Notes under the pieces: generated by a model
The model's database searches: none
Told to the model about the DNA's origin: nothing
The model's input: only the letters and a program-made list of their open reading frames with translations
In this document: positions 52,938-62,620 of the stretch, in pieces
How the letters are laid out: each line of letters starts with the position of its first letter
Position numbering within the stretch: position 1 is the first letter of the stretch
Assembly (NCBI RefSeq): GCF_026385525.1
Contig: NZ_JANIDY010000003.1
Coordinates: 186,001 to 250,000, forward strand
DNA length: 64,000 bases
DNA from: Bombella pluederhausensis
Lineage (GTDB): Bacteria > Pseudomonadota > Alphaproteobacteria > Acetobacterales > Acetobacteraceae
Reading direction: 5' to 3'
Translations under genes and position numbers: made by a program

Positions 52938-53747
52938 TTATTGCGGGAGGCTGAGAAAACCCGGCTGGGGCGAATGGAGGCGTGTGGCAGAAGATGCTTT
53001 ATCCATTCCTGCATCGACCCGTTTCTGCCCGTTACTTGCTGCCGTATTGACCGTGCTGGTGGCGTTACTGGTGGCACGATCGGTGAAGGTTCCTGCAGTG
53101 GAAAGGCCCCTGTCTGTGGCCTGCTGGGCAGGAGCGGTGCCCGGAGCGGACAGGTCTGTGCTGCTCAGCTCCTGACTCTGAATGGTGGCGGCATTAAGCG
53201 GCGTACCCGTAGCATCTGTCAGCCATGAAGAAAGATGGCTGCGCACCTGATATTCCAGCTCGACATTCATGTCGTCCATCAGCTGGGTGTTGAGCGTGTG
53301 GAGGTTATGCTCCAGCCCCAACTTGCTGGGGGCATCTATCGTGCGCTGAACATGGGCCGTGATGAAGCCATGATGGTTATGGGCGGCGTCATCCACATGG
53401 AGCTGGACTGTGTAGCTCCCGCTTAGAGTATGGCGGGGGGCTTTGGTCATGTCTGCCCGTGTAATGGTGAAGCTGGCCGTGCCGGACGACCCTGTAGCAT
53501 GTAGGCGCTGATGTGCCATCAGGGCCAGTGTGCTGGTGGGGCTGGTTGGGCTTTTTACAGCAAGGTCGTCACCATCGGGGTGAGTGTTATCGCTGACATT
53601 CACCTGACTGACACTCAGATTGAGCGGCGGCAGATAGCTGTAATCTGGTTTGGGGAAGGTTTCCTCAGGGGGTGTGCTGGAGCAGCCGGCCAGCAGGGCC
53701 AGCCCGCAGAGCATCCCCAGAGTGGAGAGAGAGGAGCGTGGTTTCAT
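52938..53747 (-). CDS. Lipoprotein of unknown function
   Basis: 269 residues from the ATG at 53747, chosen because it gives a clean lipoprotein signal (MKPRSSLSTLGMLCGLALLAGC). A longer frame reaches 53834. The mature part is Ser/Thr/Asp/His-rich, with beta-type stretches (TLSGSYTVQLHVDDAAHNHHGFITAHVQRTI). A helix with ELEYQVRSHLSSWL and a low-complexity Thr/Ala/Ser C-terminus follow. The pattern resembles cell-envelope lipoproteins whose body is a single domain, but no family is recognised. It follows the unknown gene at 53776-54840 on the same strand. Confidence 0.7.
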   Translation of the reverse strand: MKPRSSLSTLGMLCGLALLAGCSSTPPEETFPKPDYSYLPPLNLSVSQVNVSDNTHPDGDDLAVKSPTSPTSTLALMAHQRLHATGSSGTASFTITRADMTKAPRHTLSGSYTVQLHVDDAAHNHHGFITAHVQRTIDAPSKLGLEHNLHTLNTQLMDDMNVELEYQVRSHLSSWLTDATGTPLNAATIQSQELSSTDLSAPGTAPAQQATDRGLSTAGTFTDRATSNATSTVNTAASNGQKRVDAGMDKASSATRLHSPQPGFLSLPQ

Positions 53748-53775
53748 GCGGCTGACCAGAGTGGGAATTCTGGCA

Positions 53776-54840
53776 CTATGATTCATCATGGCTTTCATGT
53801 CTGGCGCCTGTTGCTCTGTCGTGTTTTGCACCACGGGGGAGGTGGTCCTGAGACCTACGGGATGGGCTGGCCCTGAACAAGGAGGACCGTCCCCAAGATG
53901 GAGACAAAAATGGAAAAGATGATGGCATTTGTCCAGTCTCTTGCGACATGCCGGTAGAGGGCTTCACGTCTTCCCAGAGGGAAGATGCATGACCCACGCC
54001 ATAATCTTCCAGTCGGAACGGACGGGCATGGCGCAGTTCCTCGGTGCAGTGAGGGTTGCTGATGAGCCATGTCAGTACGAAAACAGGGACCAGCGGCGTG
54101 AAAGGTCCGTCTCCAGCCAGAAGATGGCCTTTCGGGTAATAGAAGAAAGGTGTCGTCTTTTCTGTAGGGACGGTTTGTCCTGCAGGGGCCGGCCAGAAAA
54201 GATAGAAGGTCTGGCCGTCTTCCTCATCGCTAAAGCGGCAGGCCACGCCTTTATCGGTCGGCATGGTCAGTTCGGCCCGTAGGGTGCGACCTGTGAAGGG
54301 AGAACAGGCTAGAGTATGTGGCCCGGCTGGACGTGTATCAAACAGGCTTTTAAGGCGGGTGACTGAAAAAGGCGTTTCAGCGTCTTCTGTATTGTCCTGT
54401 TCAGTCTGTTTCAGCAGGTCAGCGAGGGGCAGAATGCGCAGGCCGGTGCTGCTGGCCCGACACCAGAGGCCGATAAGCTGAAGACGGGCCATGAGTGGCA
54501 GGCCAGTAAGTGGGGCCAGTGCTTCATGGGGGAGGTCGGCTTCTGTTGGAATAGGACCTCCGCCGCTCAGCAGGGTGGTGCTGACCTGTTGGAGTGCGGG
54601 ACCGATAGCTTCCAGAATCAGGCTATTCCAGTGGCTGTCCAGTGCAAGGGAGTGACAGGCCAGAATCTCGCCATCAGAGGAGAGCCACCAGCAGGCTTCC
54701 TGCCCTGTTTTGGTATGATAGAGACTGAGGGCCTCCAGACCGGCAGGGCCATGATGGCGCCCGCTGGCCTGCCAGCCGGGATAAAGCCGTGTTACAGGCT
54801 GCCCATCCCGGTGGAGTGAAGGCGGAAGCTCTGCCATCAT
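53776..54840 (-). CDS. Unknown protein, probably frameshifted near its C-terminus
   Basis: 354 residues as read, starting ATGATG 5 bases after hslO. The body has no recognised domain; it contains a FFYYPKGHLLAGDG loop and Trp-rich pieces. Up to about GVGHASSL it looks like a normal protein, then becomes a Ser/Arg/Pro-rich tail. The next frame over this region instead encodes REALYRHVARDW followed by a typical membrane helix (NAIIFSIFVSILGTVLLV) and stops at 53855. One extra G in the GGG at 53979-53981 would join the two frames as GHASSPLGRREALY. So the native product is likely about 327 residues with a C-terminal membrane anchor. Sequencing error and true mutation cannot be told apart. Confidence 0.6.
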   Translation of the reverse strand: MMAELPPSLHRDGQPVTRLYPGWQASGRHHGPAGLEALSLYHTKTGQEACWWLSSDGEILACHSLALDSHWNSLILEAIGPALQQVSTTLLSGGGPIPTEADLPHEALAPLTGLPLMARLQLIGLWCRASSTGLRILPLADLLKQTEQDNTEDAETPFSVTRLKSLFDTRPAGPHTLACSPFTGRTLRAELTMPTDKGVACRFSDEEDGQTFYLFWPAPAGQTVPTEKTTPFFYYPKGHLLAGDGPFTPLVPVFVLTWLISNPHCTEELRHARPFRLEDYGVGHASSLWEDVKPSTGMSQETGQMPSSFPFLSPSWGRSSLFRASPSRRSQDHLPRGAKHDRATGARHESHDES

Positions 54841-54845
54841 GGTGC

Positions 54846-55817
54846 TCAGGCGTTACCTTCGGCATGACCAGCGGGCAGGCTGTCACGGTCGAAGGTGAAG
54901 GCCGTATTGCAGAAATGGCATTCCATAGAGATCACGCCGTCCTGCGCCATATGGTCAAGGTCATCCTTGCTGAAGCGTTCCAGCACACCCTGAAGCCGTG
55001 TCCGGCTGCACCGGCAGCCAAAGGAGAGCGGTCTGGCCGGGGAGAGCTCTACATCCAGCGTCCCGAAAAGACGGTTGATAAGCGTGGCGGGAGAAATGGC
55101 CGGGTCGAACAGCTCATCAGCCGTGAGGGTGTGGCCAAATGTCCGGGCCGTTTCCCACAGGTCCTGAATAGTGGCTTCAGCATGTTTCTGGTCGTCATTG
55201 CCGGCCAGAGGCGTGCTGTCAGGCAGGCGTTCCAGCACCAGCGCCCCGGCCTGCCAGCCTGCATCCGTATGGCGGGAAAAGAGATGAATGGCGCAGTCAT
55301 GCTGTTCGCTGGTCTGGAAGTAATGGACAGCCATTTCAGACAGGTCCTTGCCTTCCAGCCCTACGATACCCTGATACAGCTCCGTATTCGGCCCCTGATC
55401 CACGGTGAAGGCCATGTATCCCTTGCCCAGCAGGCCGGGTGCATCTTCTGGCAGGGGGGTGGTGTAGTCCTCGGCCATGCGGGCCGTGAAGCGCAGCTCA
55501 CCCGTGTCTGTGCAGTCTGCCAGAAAGAGGGAAACTGGCCCGTCACCTTTCACCTGAAGGGAAAAGGAGCCTTTGAATTTAAGAGCCGTTGCCATGGCCG
55601 CCACGAGGGCAAGAGCCTGCCCACCAAGCAGACGGACCGGCTCTGGTAGCTCATCATGACGGGAAAGGATGGCACCGGCCAGCGGGCCAAGCGTGATGAG
55701 CCGCCCACGAACAGGCACATGGCCCAGATGGAAGGGGGTGATGGCATGGGCGACCGTGAGGTCCGGCACGTCATGCGGACGGGGGGCTGTTGTGGTGGTC
55801 TCTGTCACCGAGGTCAT
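54846..55817 (-). CDS. hslO: Redox-regulated chaperone Hsp33
   Basis: 323 residues with the Hsp33 core and the C-terminal zinc switch. CRC (in SFGCRCSRTRLQGVL) and CHFC (in VISMECHFCNTAF) provide four cysteines that release zinc on oxidation and activate the holdase. AGAGAG precedes the ATG. It is followed 5 bases on by the unknown gene. Placement next to argF/argD is common in Alphaproteobacteria. Cytoplasmic. Confidence 0.95.
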   Translation of the reverse strand: MTSVTETTTTAPRPHDVPDLTVAHAITPFHLGHVPVRGRLITLGPLAGAILSRHDELPEPVRLLGGQALALVAAMATALKFKGSFSLQVKGDGPVSLFLADCTDTGELRFTARMAEDYTTPLPEDAPGLLGKGYMAFTVDQGPNTELYQGIVGLEGKDLSEMAVHYFQTSEQHDCAIHLFSRHTDAGWQAGALVLERLPDSTPLAGNDDQKHAEATIQDLWETARTFGHTLTADELFDPAISPATLINRLFGTLDVELSPARPLSFGCRCSRTRLQGVLERFSKDDLDHMAQDGVISMECHFCNTAFTFDRDSLPAGHAEGNA

Positions 55818-55901
55818 AATTCTCTCTTTCCGGCCTGTCCGTTTCCTACCCTGACAGGGCCCCGGTAGAGGCAGCGTCAGGGTGAGGAACAGATGCGGGG
55901 C

Positions 55902-56870
55902 TTAACCCTGATAGGCTGAAAGGTCATCCTTTTTCAGGCACCAGAGCAGTAGCCCTTTCTGGGCGTGCAGGCGGTTTTCTGCTTCATCAAACACAACGGA
56001 GGCCGGGCTTTCGAACACGGCCTTGCTGACTTCTTCCCCTATATGGGCAGGCAGGCAGTGCATGAACAGGGCCCCCGGTGCGGCAAGTGCCATCAGGGCT
56101 TCATCCACATGATAAGGACGGAAAATCTTGAGGCGTTTTTCCGCATCCTTGTCCCCCATGCTGACCCATGTATCGGTGATGACGGCATCGGCACCCTTGG
56201 CGGCTTCCTTGGGGTCGTGTGTCAGCTGGATGTCAGCGCCATGTTCGCGGGCCCATGCCACAGCAGTTTCAGACGGCGTGAATTCGCCTTCCGGCGTGGC
56301 GATGTGCAGGGAGAAGCCCAGACGGGCGGCGGCTTCAATCATGGAGGTGGCCACATTGTTGCCATCGCCGATCCATGCGAGCTTCTTGCCAGTAATGGGG
56401 CCACGATGTTCCTCAAAGGTGAGGATATCGGCTAGAATCTGCACGGGGTGGGATACCGGCGTCAGCCCGTTGATGACCGGCACGCTGCTCCAGCGGGCCA
56501 GTTCCCGCAGGTTGGCATCGGTGCCCGTGCGCAGGGTGATGACATCCACGAAACGGGAGAGGACACGGGCCGTATCGGCAATGGATTCTCCACGGCCAAG
56601 CTGCATCTCCGAAGGGGACAGGACATTGACGGTCCCGCCAAGCTGCTTCATGCCGACTTCAAAGGAGACACGGGTGCGTGTGGAGGGGCGGGACATCATT
56701 AGTCCCAACGCCCGACCAGCCAGCGGCAGGCCGGGGCAGAGCGGGTGCTTGCGCCCCTGCTGAAGGGCCTTGACCCGTGCAGCAAGTGTGAGGATGTGCC
56801 GCAGTGTCTCGGTGGAGTGATCCTTGATGTCGAGGAAGTGGCGGGGGGATGCTGCGTTGGTGGTGCTCAC
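55902..56870 (-). CDS. argF: Ornithine carbamoyltransferase
   Basis: 322 residues. The carbamoyl-phosphate site is SRPSTRTRVSFE, the ornithine-binding cysteine loop is HCLPAHIGEEV, and SMGD lies in DTWVSMGDKD. It makes citrulline from ornithine in arginine synthesis. It starts with GTG, supported by AGGAG 8 bases upstream, 12 bases after argD. Confidence 0.96.
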   Translation of the reverse strand: MSTTNAASPRHFLDIKDHSTETLRHILTLAARVKALQQGRKHPLCPGLPLAGRALGLMMSRPSTRTRVSFEVGMKQLGGTVNVLSPSEMQLGRGESIADTARVLSRFVDVITLRTGTDANLRELARWSSVPVINGLTPVSHPVQILADILTFEEHRGPITGKKLAWIGDGNNVATSMIEAAARLGFSLHIATPEGEFTPSETAVAWAREHGADIQLTHDPKEAAKGADAVITDTWVSMGDKDAEKRLKIFRPYHVDEALMALAAPGALFMHCLPAHIGEEVSKAVFESPASVVFDEAENRLHAQKGLLLWCLKKDDLSAYQG

Positions 56871-56882
56871 GCAGTGGTCTCC

Positions 56883-58058
56883 TTATGTGTTGGCGAGGGC
56901 GTGAGCAGCACGCCCGATGCGGGTGCAGGCTTCCTGACAGTCAGCCTCAGTTGCGATGAGGGGCGGAACCAGACGCAGCACGTTGTCCCCTGCGCCTATG
57001 GCCAGAAGGCCCTCCTCCATGACAGCAGCCAGCACGTCACCGGCAGGGATGCGGCAGCGCAGCCCCCGCATCAGCCCGGTGCCACGGGCATCCTCGAAGA
57101 TGTCGGGATGGTCTGTCACGCATTTCTGGAGCATGGCCCCGAACGCCTCGCCGGTCTTGCGAATATGGTCCAGAAAGCCGGGTGCCAGTATTTCTTTCAC
57201 GACAGCAAGACCGGCAGCACAGGCCAGCGGATTGCCGCCATAGGTGGTCCCGTGTGTACCGGGGGTGAGATGCTGGGCGAGCTCTGCCTTGGCCAGTACG
57301 GCTCCGAGCGGGAAGCCGCCCCCGATGCCTTTGGCGGAAGACACGACATCCGGCGTGATGCCTGCCTGTTCGAAGGCAAAGAGCGTGCCAGTACGCCCCA
57401 TGCCGCTCTGTACTTCATCAATGCCCAGATAGAGACCTTTTTCATCACACAGGGCCCGGAGAGCACGGAGGAACTCATGATCTGCCGCCCGGATGCCACT
57501 TTCTCCCTGTATGGGTTCCAGCAGGATACCGGCGGTCTGGTCTGTTACAGCTGCACGGACGGCATTAATGTCGTTGAAGGGGACATGGTCGAACCCGTCT
57601 ACTGGCGTGCCGAACCCTTCCAGATAGGCCGGGTTGCCGGTGGCGGAGATGGTGGCCAGCGTCCGGCCATGAAAAGCATTGTTGAAGCAGATGATCCGTG
57701 TGCGTTCTGGATGACCGTTTTTGTACTGTGCCCGGCGGATCAGCTTGATGAGGCCTTCATTGGCCTCTGCCCCGGAATTGCAGAACAGGACGGAATCCGC
57801 AAAGCTGTTTGCGACCAGCAGGTCTGCCAGAGCCTTGGCCTGCGGCACCTGATAGAGGTTCGAGACGTGGATGAGCTTCTTTGCCTGTGTGGTGATGGCG
57901 TCCACGAGGGCGGGGTGGCCGTGACCAAGGGAGGACACGGCAATTCCGGCCCCGAAATCAAGATAGCGTCGCCCATTCGTGCCGGTAAGCCAGAGGCCTT
58001 CACCATGCTCAAAGGCAAGGTCGAAGCGTTTGTAGTTCGGCATGATGGAGGCGATCAT
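56883..58058 (-). CDS. argD: Acetylornithine aminotransferase
   Basis: 391 residues, fold-type I PLP enzyme. It has the aspartate in FLGIDEVQSGMGRTG-type sequence (IDEVQSG) and the PLP lysine in SSAKGIGGGFPLG, with NSGAEANEG binding the phosphate. It converts N-acetylglutamate semialdehyde to N-acetylornithine and often also serves lysine synthesis. First gene of the argD-argF unit; 221 bases separate it from the serine hydrolase, with no recognised ARG operator. Confidence 0.95.
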   Translation of the reverse strand: MIASIMPNYKRFDLAFEHGEGLWLTGTNGRRYLDFGAGIAVSSLGHGHPALVDAITTQAKKLIHVSNLYQVPQAKALADLLVANSFADSVLFCNSGAEANEGLIKLIRRAQYKNGHPERTRIICFNNAFHGRTLATISATGNPAYLEGFGTPVDGFDHVPFNDINAVRAAVTDQTAGILLEPIQGESGIRAADHEFLRALRALCDEKGLYLGIDEVQSGMGRTGTLFAFEQAGITPDVVSSAKGIGGGFPLGAVLAKAELAQHLTPGTHGTTYGGNPLACAAGLAVVKEILAPGFLDHIRKTGEAFGAMLQKCVTDHPDIFEDARGTGLMRGLRCRIPAGDVLAAVMEEGLLAIGAGDNVLRLVPPLIATEADCQEACTRIGRAAHALANT

Positions 58059-58279
58059 TGTGGACGCGTTCCCAGTCTGAAAAATAACGACGTGCAGCCT
58101 GCATTTCGCTGTATGGCATAGGATGTGCCCCCAACAGGAAACGCCCCTGTCCGTAGATCAGGGGGAGACTGCCGAACCATACTGCTTGCAGAAAGGGGAA
58201 TCGTCAAACCCTGTTTTCAGGGAAGCAATGACGGAGCCTTCATGTCATGGCCTTATGGTTCGGAAGTGGAACGATAACC

Positions 58280-59908
58280 TTACAGGCGTTGATAGACAAG
58301 GTTTCGTGCCAGCCAACAGCTGACACGTAGCTGATGAATGCGCCCGTTGCGCCGCTGGAAGTGCAGCGTCCAGTCTCCGGGTGGAGTGTGGTCGAGGGCA
58401 CGGGGGCAGGGGAAGGTCCACAGGTCTGGCCCCAGATTGGTGAGCCGTTCCATGCGTCCCGTGCCCAGAAAACCGGAAAAGCCACCATGCAACAGCCCGC
58501 CCTGATTGGTGATGGTGAAGCGGGAGCCATCCAGCTCCTCACAGACATAGTCTCCGACCAGTTCTGCCGGTTCAGGCTGGGGTGTGTCGGGGTAGGGACG
58601 GAGAATGACATGACGGTTTTCCCCCGGTCGCCCCATGATAATCTGGGGGCCGGCAGTCTCTTGTGTGTCCTCCTCAGCCTGAATGTGACGGACACGGACA
58701 GCACCAGCCTCAGCAAGGTGTGGGGTGATGATGTCCAGAGTTTCGGGCAGCATGAGATAGCGGAGCTGCAATGTGCCTTTTTCTGCCGCCGTGATGCGGG
58801 TGGACAGGCCGGTTTCTTCATTCAGCCAGAGACCTTCAAGAGCGTGTGGTTCCTGCTTGTCGGGTAGTGTGGTTTTGATGGAGGGTTTTTCAGCCTCTCC
58901 CAGAAAGGCACGGAACAGGCTTGCCGCTGCCTGATGGGCTGGGGACATGTGGTTGAACAGTACGACAATGGAGAGGCGCAGTGCCGCACAGTGCAGCCGG
59001 TTGGAGCGCCAGCCTCGCAATGCACCGCCATGGGCGGTGATCTCGTGCCCTGCGATCTTGCCGTGCTGCAACCCGAAGCCATAAGGGGCCTTGTGTCCGT
59101 TATCGAATTGCACAGGCTGGCTCATGCGGTTGTAGAGGCCGTTCGGGTCATCACGTTGCTGGTCGATGTACTGTTCCCAAGCGATCATATCATTCAGAGA
59201 TGCGGCCATTCCGGCATCGCCTGTCCAGTAGATATGATTGCGGGCGGGCCAGTATCCGCCTTCCTGTGTGCCTTCATAGCCGGTTGTGCCATCGGGGAGG
59301 GCGCTGGTTTCTGCGGCGAGAATGGCTCGTTTCATGCCTGCTTTGTCGAACACATGCTGCTGGAGCAGCTCGGCAAAACTCAGCCCGCTTTCTTCCTCCA
59401 TGGCCTCGGAGATGAGGCGGAAATTCTGGTTGACGTAGGAATAGGACGTACCGGGCAGGAACTGGAGGGAGCGGGTTCCAGCGATGACACGGTCGGAATC
59501 TGTCGGGCCAAATGTGCCTTCAATGGCGGCACCATGCAGCATGGCTACGGCCCAGTAGTCCCGCAGGCCGGATTGATTATTCGCCAGCTGTGCGACCGTG
59601 GGGGGATCGGACCGGAGATGCGGGAAACGTTTGCTGATATAAGGAGCGAGGATTTCGGGGTCTTCGTAGCGGTCCAGCATGGTGGCGCAGGTGAACTGCT
59701 TGGTGATGGAGCAGATGCGGAACAGGCTGGATGACGTGAAGGGAAGGCGGTGTTCCAGAGACGCATAACCCCAGCAGTGCTGGGCAATCACCTGCCCTTC
59801 ATGCAGGACGGCCACAGCACCGCCGGGGCCGGGATAGCGGGCGGCGATGGCGTGTATTTCTGCCTGTAGGCGCTCGGTTCGGGGTAGGGAGGAGCGTTGT
59901 GCGTGCAT
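58280..59908 (-). CDS. Serine hydrolase of the class C beta-lactamase / D-aminopeptidase group
   Basis: 542 residues without a signal peptide. The catalytic SxxK is SITK (in FRICSITKQFT), the YxN is YVN (SYSYVNQNF), and the third motif is HGG (ITAHGGALRGWRS). About 190 C-terminal residues form two beta-rich domains (LEGLWLNEETGLSTRI, ELVGDYVCEELDGSRFTI). This three-domain layout matches D-aminopeptidase DAP (family S12), which removes N-terminal D-amino acids and may recycle peptidoglycan peptides. A plain penicillin-binding esterase is the alternative. The gene diverges from recX. Confidence 0.82.
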   Translation of the reverse strand: MHAQRSSLPRTERLQAEIHAIAARYPGPGGAVAVLHEGQVIAQHCWGYASLEHRLPFTSSSLFRICSITKQFTCATMLDRYEDPEILAPYISKRFPHLRSDPPTVAQLANNQSGLRDYWAVAMLHGAAIEGTFGPTDSDRVIAGTRSLQFLPGTSYSYVNQNFRLISEAMEEESGLSFAELLQQHVFDKAGMKRAILAAETSALPDGTTGYEGTQEGGYWPARNHIYWTGDAGMAASLNDMIAWEQYIDQQRDDPNGLYNRMSQPVQFDNGHKAPYGFGLQHGKIAGHEITAHGGALRGWRSNRLHCAALRLSIVVLFNHMSPAHQAAASLFRAFLGEAEKPSIKTTLPDKQEPHALEGLWLNEETGLSTRITAAEKGTLQLRYLMLPETLDIITPHLAEAGAVRVRHIQAEEDTQETAGPQIIMGRPGENRHVILRPYPDTPQPEPAELVGDYVCEELDGSRFTITNQGGLLHGGFSGFLGTGRMERLTNLGPDLWTFPCPRALDHTPPGDWTLHFQRRNGRIHQLRVSCWLARNLVYQRL

Positions 59909-59999
59909 GGGAACTCACTGGCAGGTAATATGGGCGGGGCCTGCTTCTAGTGATGAAGACTTTGGGCAGGCGGGGCAAGGCAGGTTATGGACTGATCGC

Positions 60000-60605
60000 A
60001 TGGATGTTATCCCACCTTCACCGGATTATCAGAGCTTAAGAGAGGCGGCTTTGGCTCATCTGGCACGTTTTGCTACGACACGGCAGAGCCTGCGGCAGAT
60101 GTTGCAGCGGCGTGTCCGCCGTTGGGGTGTGCGGGCTATGCGGGCAGGCATGTTTGCCGAAGAAGTCGCCATGCAGGAAGAAGCCTGCCAATCTCTGATC
60201 GGGCAGATTGTGGAGGAGATGGAACAGCTTGGCGCTGTGGATGATGCTGGTTTTTCCCGCTCCAAGGCTCGTAATCTCACCCGCTCCGGCCGGTCCCGCC
60301 GGGCTGTGCAGGCGCATCTTCAGGCAAAGGGTGTGGATGGCGAGACCGTCCGGCAGGCTGTGGATGAAAGCCTTGGAGAGGCTGGAGAAGATCGTGCCCG
60401 TCAGGCCGAGCTGGCCGCTGCGCTGGTTCTGGCCCGCAAGAGAACAGTCGGACCGTTCCACCGGGCGGATAGGCCAGAGAAAGACCGCATGAAAGTGCTG
60501 GCTATCTTTGCCCGTAATGGTTTCTCGCAGGACGTTGCCGTGAAGGCTCTTGCGATGGACAGGGAAGAAGCAGAAGACCTCATTATTGAGTTCCGGTCTC
60601 TGTGA
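60000..60605 (+). CDS. recX: RecX-family regulator of RecA
   Basis: 201 residues starting MDVIPPSPDYQSL; the frame is open further upstream, but that part overlaps the divergent gene. The three-helix RecX repeats are visible: ALAHLARFATTRQSLRQMLQRR, GAVDDAGFSRSKARNLTRSGRSRRAVQAHLQAKGV and MKVLAIFARNGFSQDVAVKAL. RecX binds RecA filaments and inhibits recombination and the SOS response. recA itself is not in the window. The ribosome site is weak. Confidence 0.88.
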   Translation: MDVIPPSPDYQSLREAALAHLARFATTRQSLRQMLQRRVRRWGVRAMRAGMFAEEVAMQEEACQSLIGQIVEEMEQLGAVDDAGFSRSKARNLTRSGRSRRAVQAHLQAKGVDGETVRQAVDESLGEAGEDRARQAELAAALVLARKRTVGPFHRADRPEKDRMKVLAIFARNGFSQDVAVKALAMDREEAEDLIIEFRSL

Positions 60606-60687
60606 GGGGCGTTCTGGCAAGGGCCGGATTTAGCCGTAATGATTGGATAGGCCGCTTTCAGAAAGGAAGAATGGTGTGAGGCGGAAT

Positions 60688-61179
60688 ATGGAAGAAGGGC
60701 AGTCTGTCGGGCAAGGACAGCGGGGTCATACCCGCTGGGGCGTGCTGACCGTTCTTGTTGCCTGCTTCACTCTTGGTGCCTGTAGTTCAGTCGGGTCCTA
60801 TCATGGGCCGGTGCAGTGTGCGCCTTATGCCCGCAAGGTGAGTGGCATCAACCTGCGGGGACGGGCGGCGAGCTGGTGGTGGGAGGCGCGGGGCCATTAC
60901 CAGCGCAGCCACCAGCCACAGAAAGGGAGTGTGCTGGTTTTTCGGGCCAGTTCCCGCATTCCGGATGGTCATGTATCGGTCGTGCGGCGCATCCGTACGA
61001 AACGGCGGATTGAGGTGGATCATGCTAACTGGGTCGGTGGGCGCATCGAACATGATGTTCCTGTGGAGGATGTGTCTGCCCGGGGGGACTGGTCGCTTGT
61101 CCGTGTCTGGTGGGCCCCGGTGGGAAGTATGGGCAGGCGTGCGTATCCTACCTATGGTTTTATCCTGCCGATGCGCTAG
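60688..61179 (+). CDS. CHAP-domain lipoprotein (putative peptidoglycan amidase/endopeptidase)
   Basis: 163 residues from the ATG at 60688 (a GTG at 60676 with AAAGGAAG upstream is an equal alternative). A lipobox TLGAC precedes a short CHAP domain: Cys in [12 protein letters not shown], His in [11 protein letters not shown] and Asn/Asp in VDHANW. CHAP enzymes cut peptide links in peptidoglycan. It is small and ends in YGFILPMR. Position between recX and tatA suggests no specific pathway. Confidence 0.8.
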   Translation: MEEGQSVGQGQRGHTRWGVLTVLVACFTLGACSSVGSYHGPVQCAPYARKVSGINLRGRAASWWWEARGHYQRSHQPQKGSVLVFRASSRIPDGHVSVVRRIRTKRRIEVDHANWVGGRIEHDVPVEDVSARGDWSLVRVWWAPVGSMGRRAYPTYGFILPMR

Positions 61180-61283
61180 GATGCAGCCGTGACGTAAAAA
61201 GTGCGTACGGCCTGAGGGGTTGCACAATCTGCATGCCCTTGCCACATGAAGAACGCCTTAACCTTATTAGGGAGTATGGTCCT

Positions 61284-61571
61284 ATGGGCAGCATGAGTCC
61301 GATTCACTGGATAATCCTTGCCGTTATTGTTCTGGTGCTGTTCGGTGGTGGTGGCAAGATCAGCAGCCTGATGGGTGATTTTGCCAAGGGGATCAAATCC
61401 TTCAAGAAAGGTATGGCTGAGGAAGATGGCGATGCTGCCAGCCAGAAGCCGGCTGACGAGCGTCTTTCTGCTCCACAGCACCAGCAGGCTACGAGCCAGA
61501 CGCAGGGGGCACCTGCTCAACAGCAGCCCGATGCCCGTATGGCTGATGATGAGAGCCATCGGTCTCACTGA
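61284..61571 (+). CDS. tatA: Sec-independent translocase subunit TatA
   Basis: 95 residues from the ATG at 61284, with GGGAG 9 bases before it. One membrane helix ([17 protein letters not shown]) is followed by the amphipathic helix [20 protein letters not shown] and an acidic/Gln-rich tail. TatA forms the pore for folded TAT substrates such as the twin-arginine subunit 3 encoded at 52.0-52.8 kb. tatB and tatC do not follow; ribF does. Confidence 0.92.
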   Translation: MGSMSPIHWIILAVIVLVLFGGGGKISSLMGDFAKGIKSFKKGMAEEDGDAASQKPADERLSAPQHQQATSQTQGAPAQQQPDARMADDESHRSH

Positions 61572-61616
61572 CCGGCATAGGACACTCCCCGTTCATGACG
61601 ACCCGATGATGCTGAT

Positions 61617-62549
61617 ATGACTTTCTGCACAGACTGGCGGGCCGTGCCCCGTTCTTGCTGGGGGGCGGCAGTCGCTCTGGGTAATTTTGATGGTGTGCAT
61701 CGTGGTCATGTGCATCTGTTGCAGAGCCTGAAGATGGCTCGCCCCGGCTGTCGGCTGGGCGTGCTGACTTTTGAGCCTCATCCCCGGTCCCTGTTCCGCC
61801 CGCAGGATCCGCCCTTCCGTCTTATGCGCCCGGAAGTGCGGGCAGCGGCCTTGAAGGAACAAGGCGTGAGCTGTGTGGTGCAGGCCGATTTTGATGAAGA
61901 TTTCTCTCATTTGGGGGCAGAGGCTTTTGTCCGGGATGTGCTGATTGAAGGGCTCCATGTAGCTCATGTGGCCTGTGGTGCTGACTTTGCATTCGGGCAT
62001 CGCCGGGAAGGTGATGTTGCTTTGCTGGAGCAGCTTCTGGTCGAGCATGGGGTTGGTGTCAGTATCGTCCCTCAGCTGGCTGATGGCGCTGGGCCGGTTT
62101 CCTCCAGTCGGATACGCCGCCTGCTTCAGGAAGGATACCCGGAGAAAGCGGCGGAGCTTCTGGGGCGCAACTGGGCCATCACGGGGGAAGTCGTTAAAGG
62201 GGATCAGCGGGGGCGGCTGCTGGGCTTCCCGACAGCGAATATCGCTCTGGGTGAACATATGGAGCCCGCCAGAGGGGTCTATGCCGTGCGTGTGCGGATG
62301 CCAGATGGCAGGCTCGTGCCCGGTGTTGCCAATATTGGCCGCCGTCCGACCATTAATGACGGGCGTGAGAGCCGGCTGGAGGCGCATCTGTTTGGTGTGG
62401 ATGAAGACCTTTACGGCCAGATACTCAGTGTAGAGCTTGTTGCCCTATTACGGGATGAAAAACGCTTTTCCTCACTGGATGAACTGAAGGCCCATATTGC
62501 AGCTGATGCTGCACAAGCAAAGCAGGTGCTCAGCAAGACAAGGGGTTGA
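61617..62549 (+). CDS. ribF: Bifunctional riboflavin kinase / FAD synthetase
   Basis: 310 residues. The N-terminal nucleotidyltransferase half has GNFDGVHRGH, and SSSRIRRLLQEG closes that domain. The C-terminal kinase half has GRLLGFPTANI and GVYAVRV, with an RPTIN loop. It makes FMN and then FAD from riboflavin, supplying flavoproteins such as the GMC dehydrogenase. Its start lies 45 bases after tatA, and its order before ileS is the usual one in many proteobacteria. No ribosome site is obvious. Confidence 0.95.
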   Translation: MTFCTDWRAVPRSCWGAAVALGNFDGVHRGHVHLLQSLKMARPGCRLGVLTFEPHPRSLFRPQDPPFRLMRPEVRAAALKEQGVSCVVQADFDEDFSHLGAEAFVRDVLIEGLHVAHVACGADFAFGHRREGDVALLEQLLVEHGVGVSIVPQLADGAGPVSSSRIRRLLQEGYPEKAAELLGRNWAITGEVVKGDQRGRLLGFPTANIALGEHMEPARGVYAVRVRMPDGRLVPGVANIGRRPTINDGRESRLEAHLFGVDEDLYGQILSVELVALLRDEKRFSSLDELKAHIAADAAQAKQVLSKTRG

Positions 62550-62620
62550 CCGGGCGGGGTCACTCTCTCCATAAGTAGAGGTATTTTTATTCCGATACTG
62601 AGAGCTGGCGCACCTATTCC

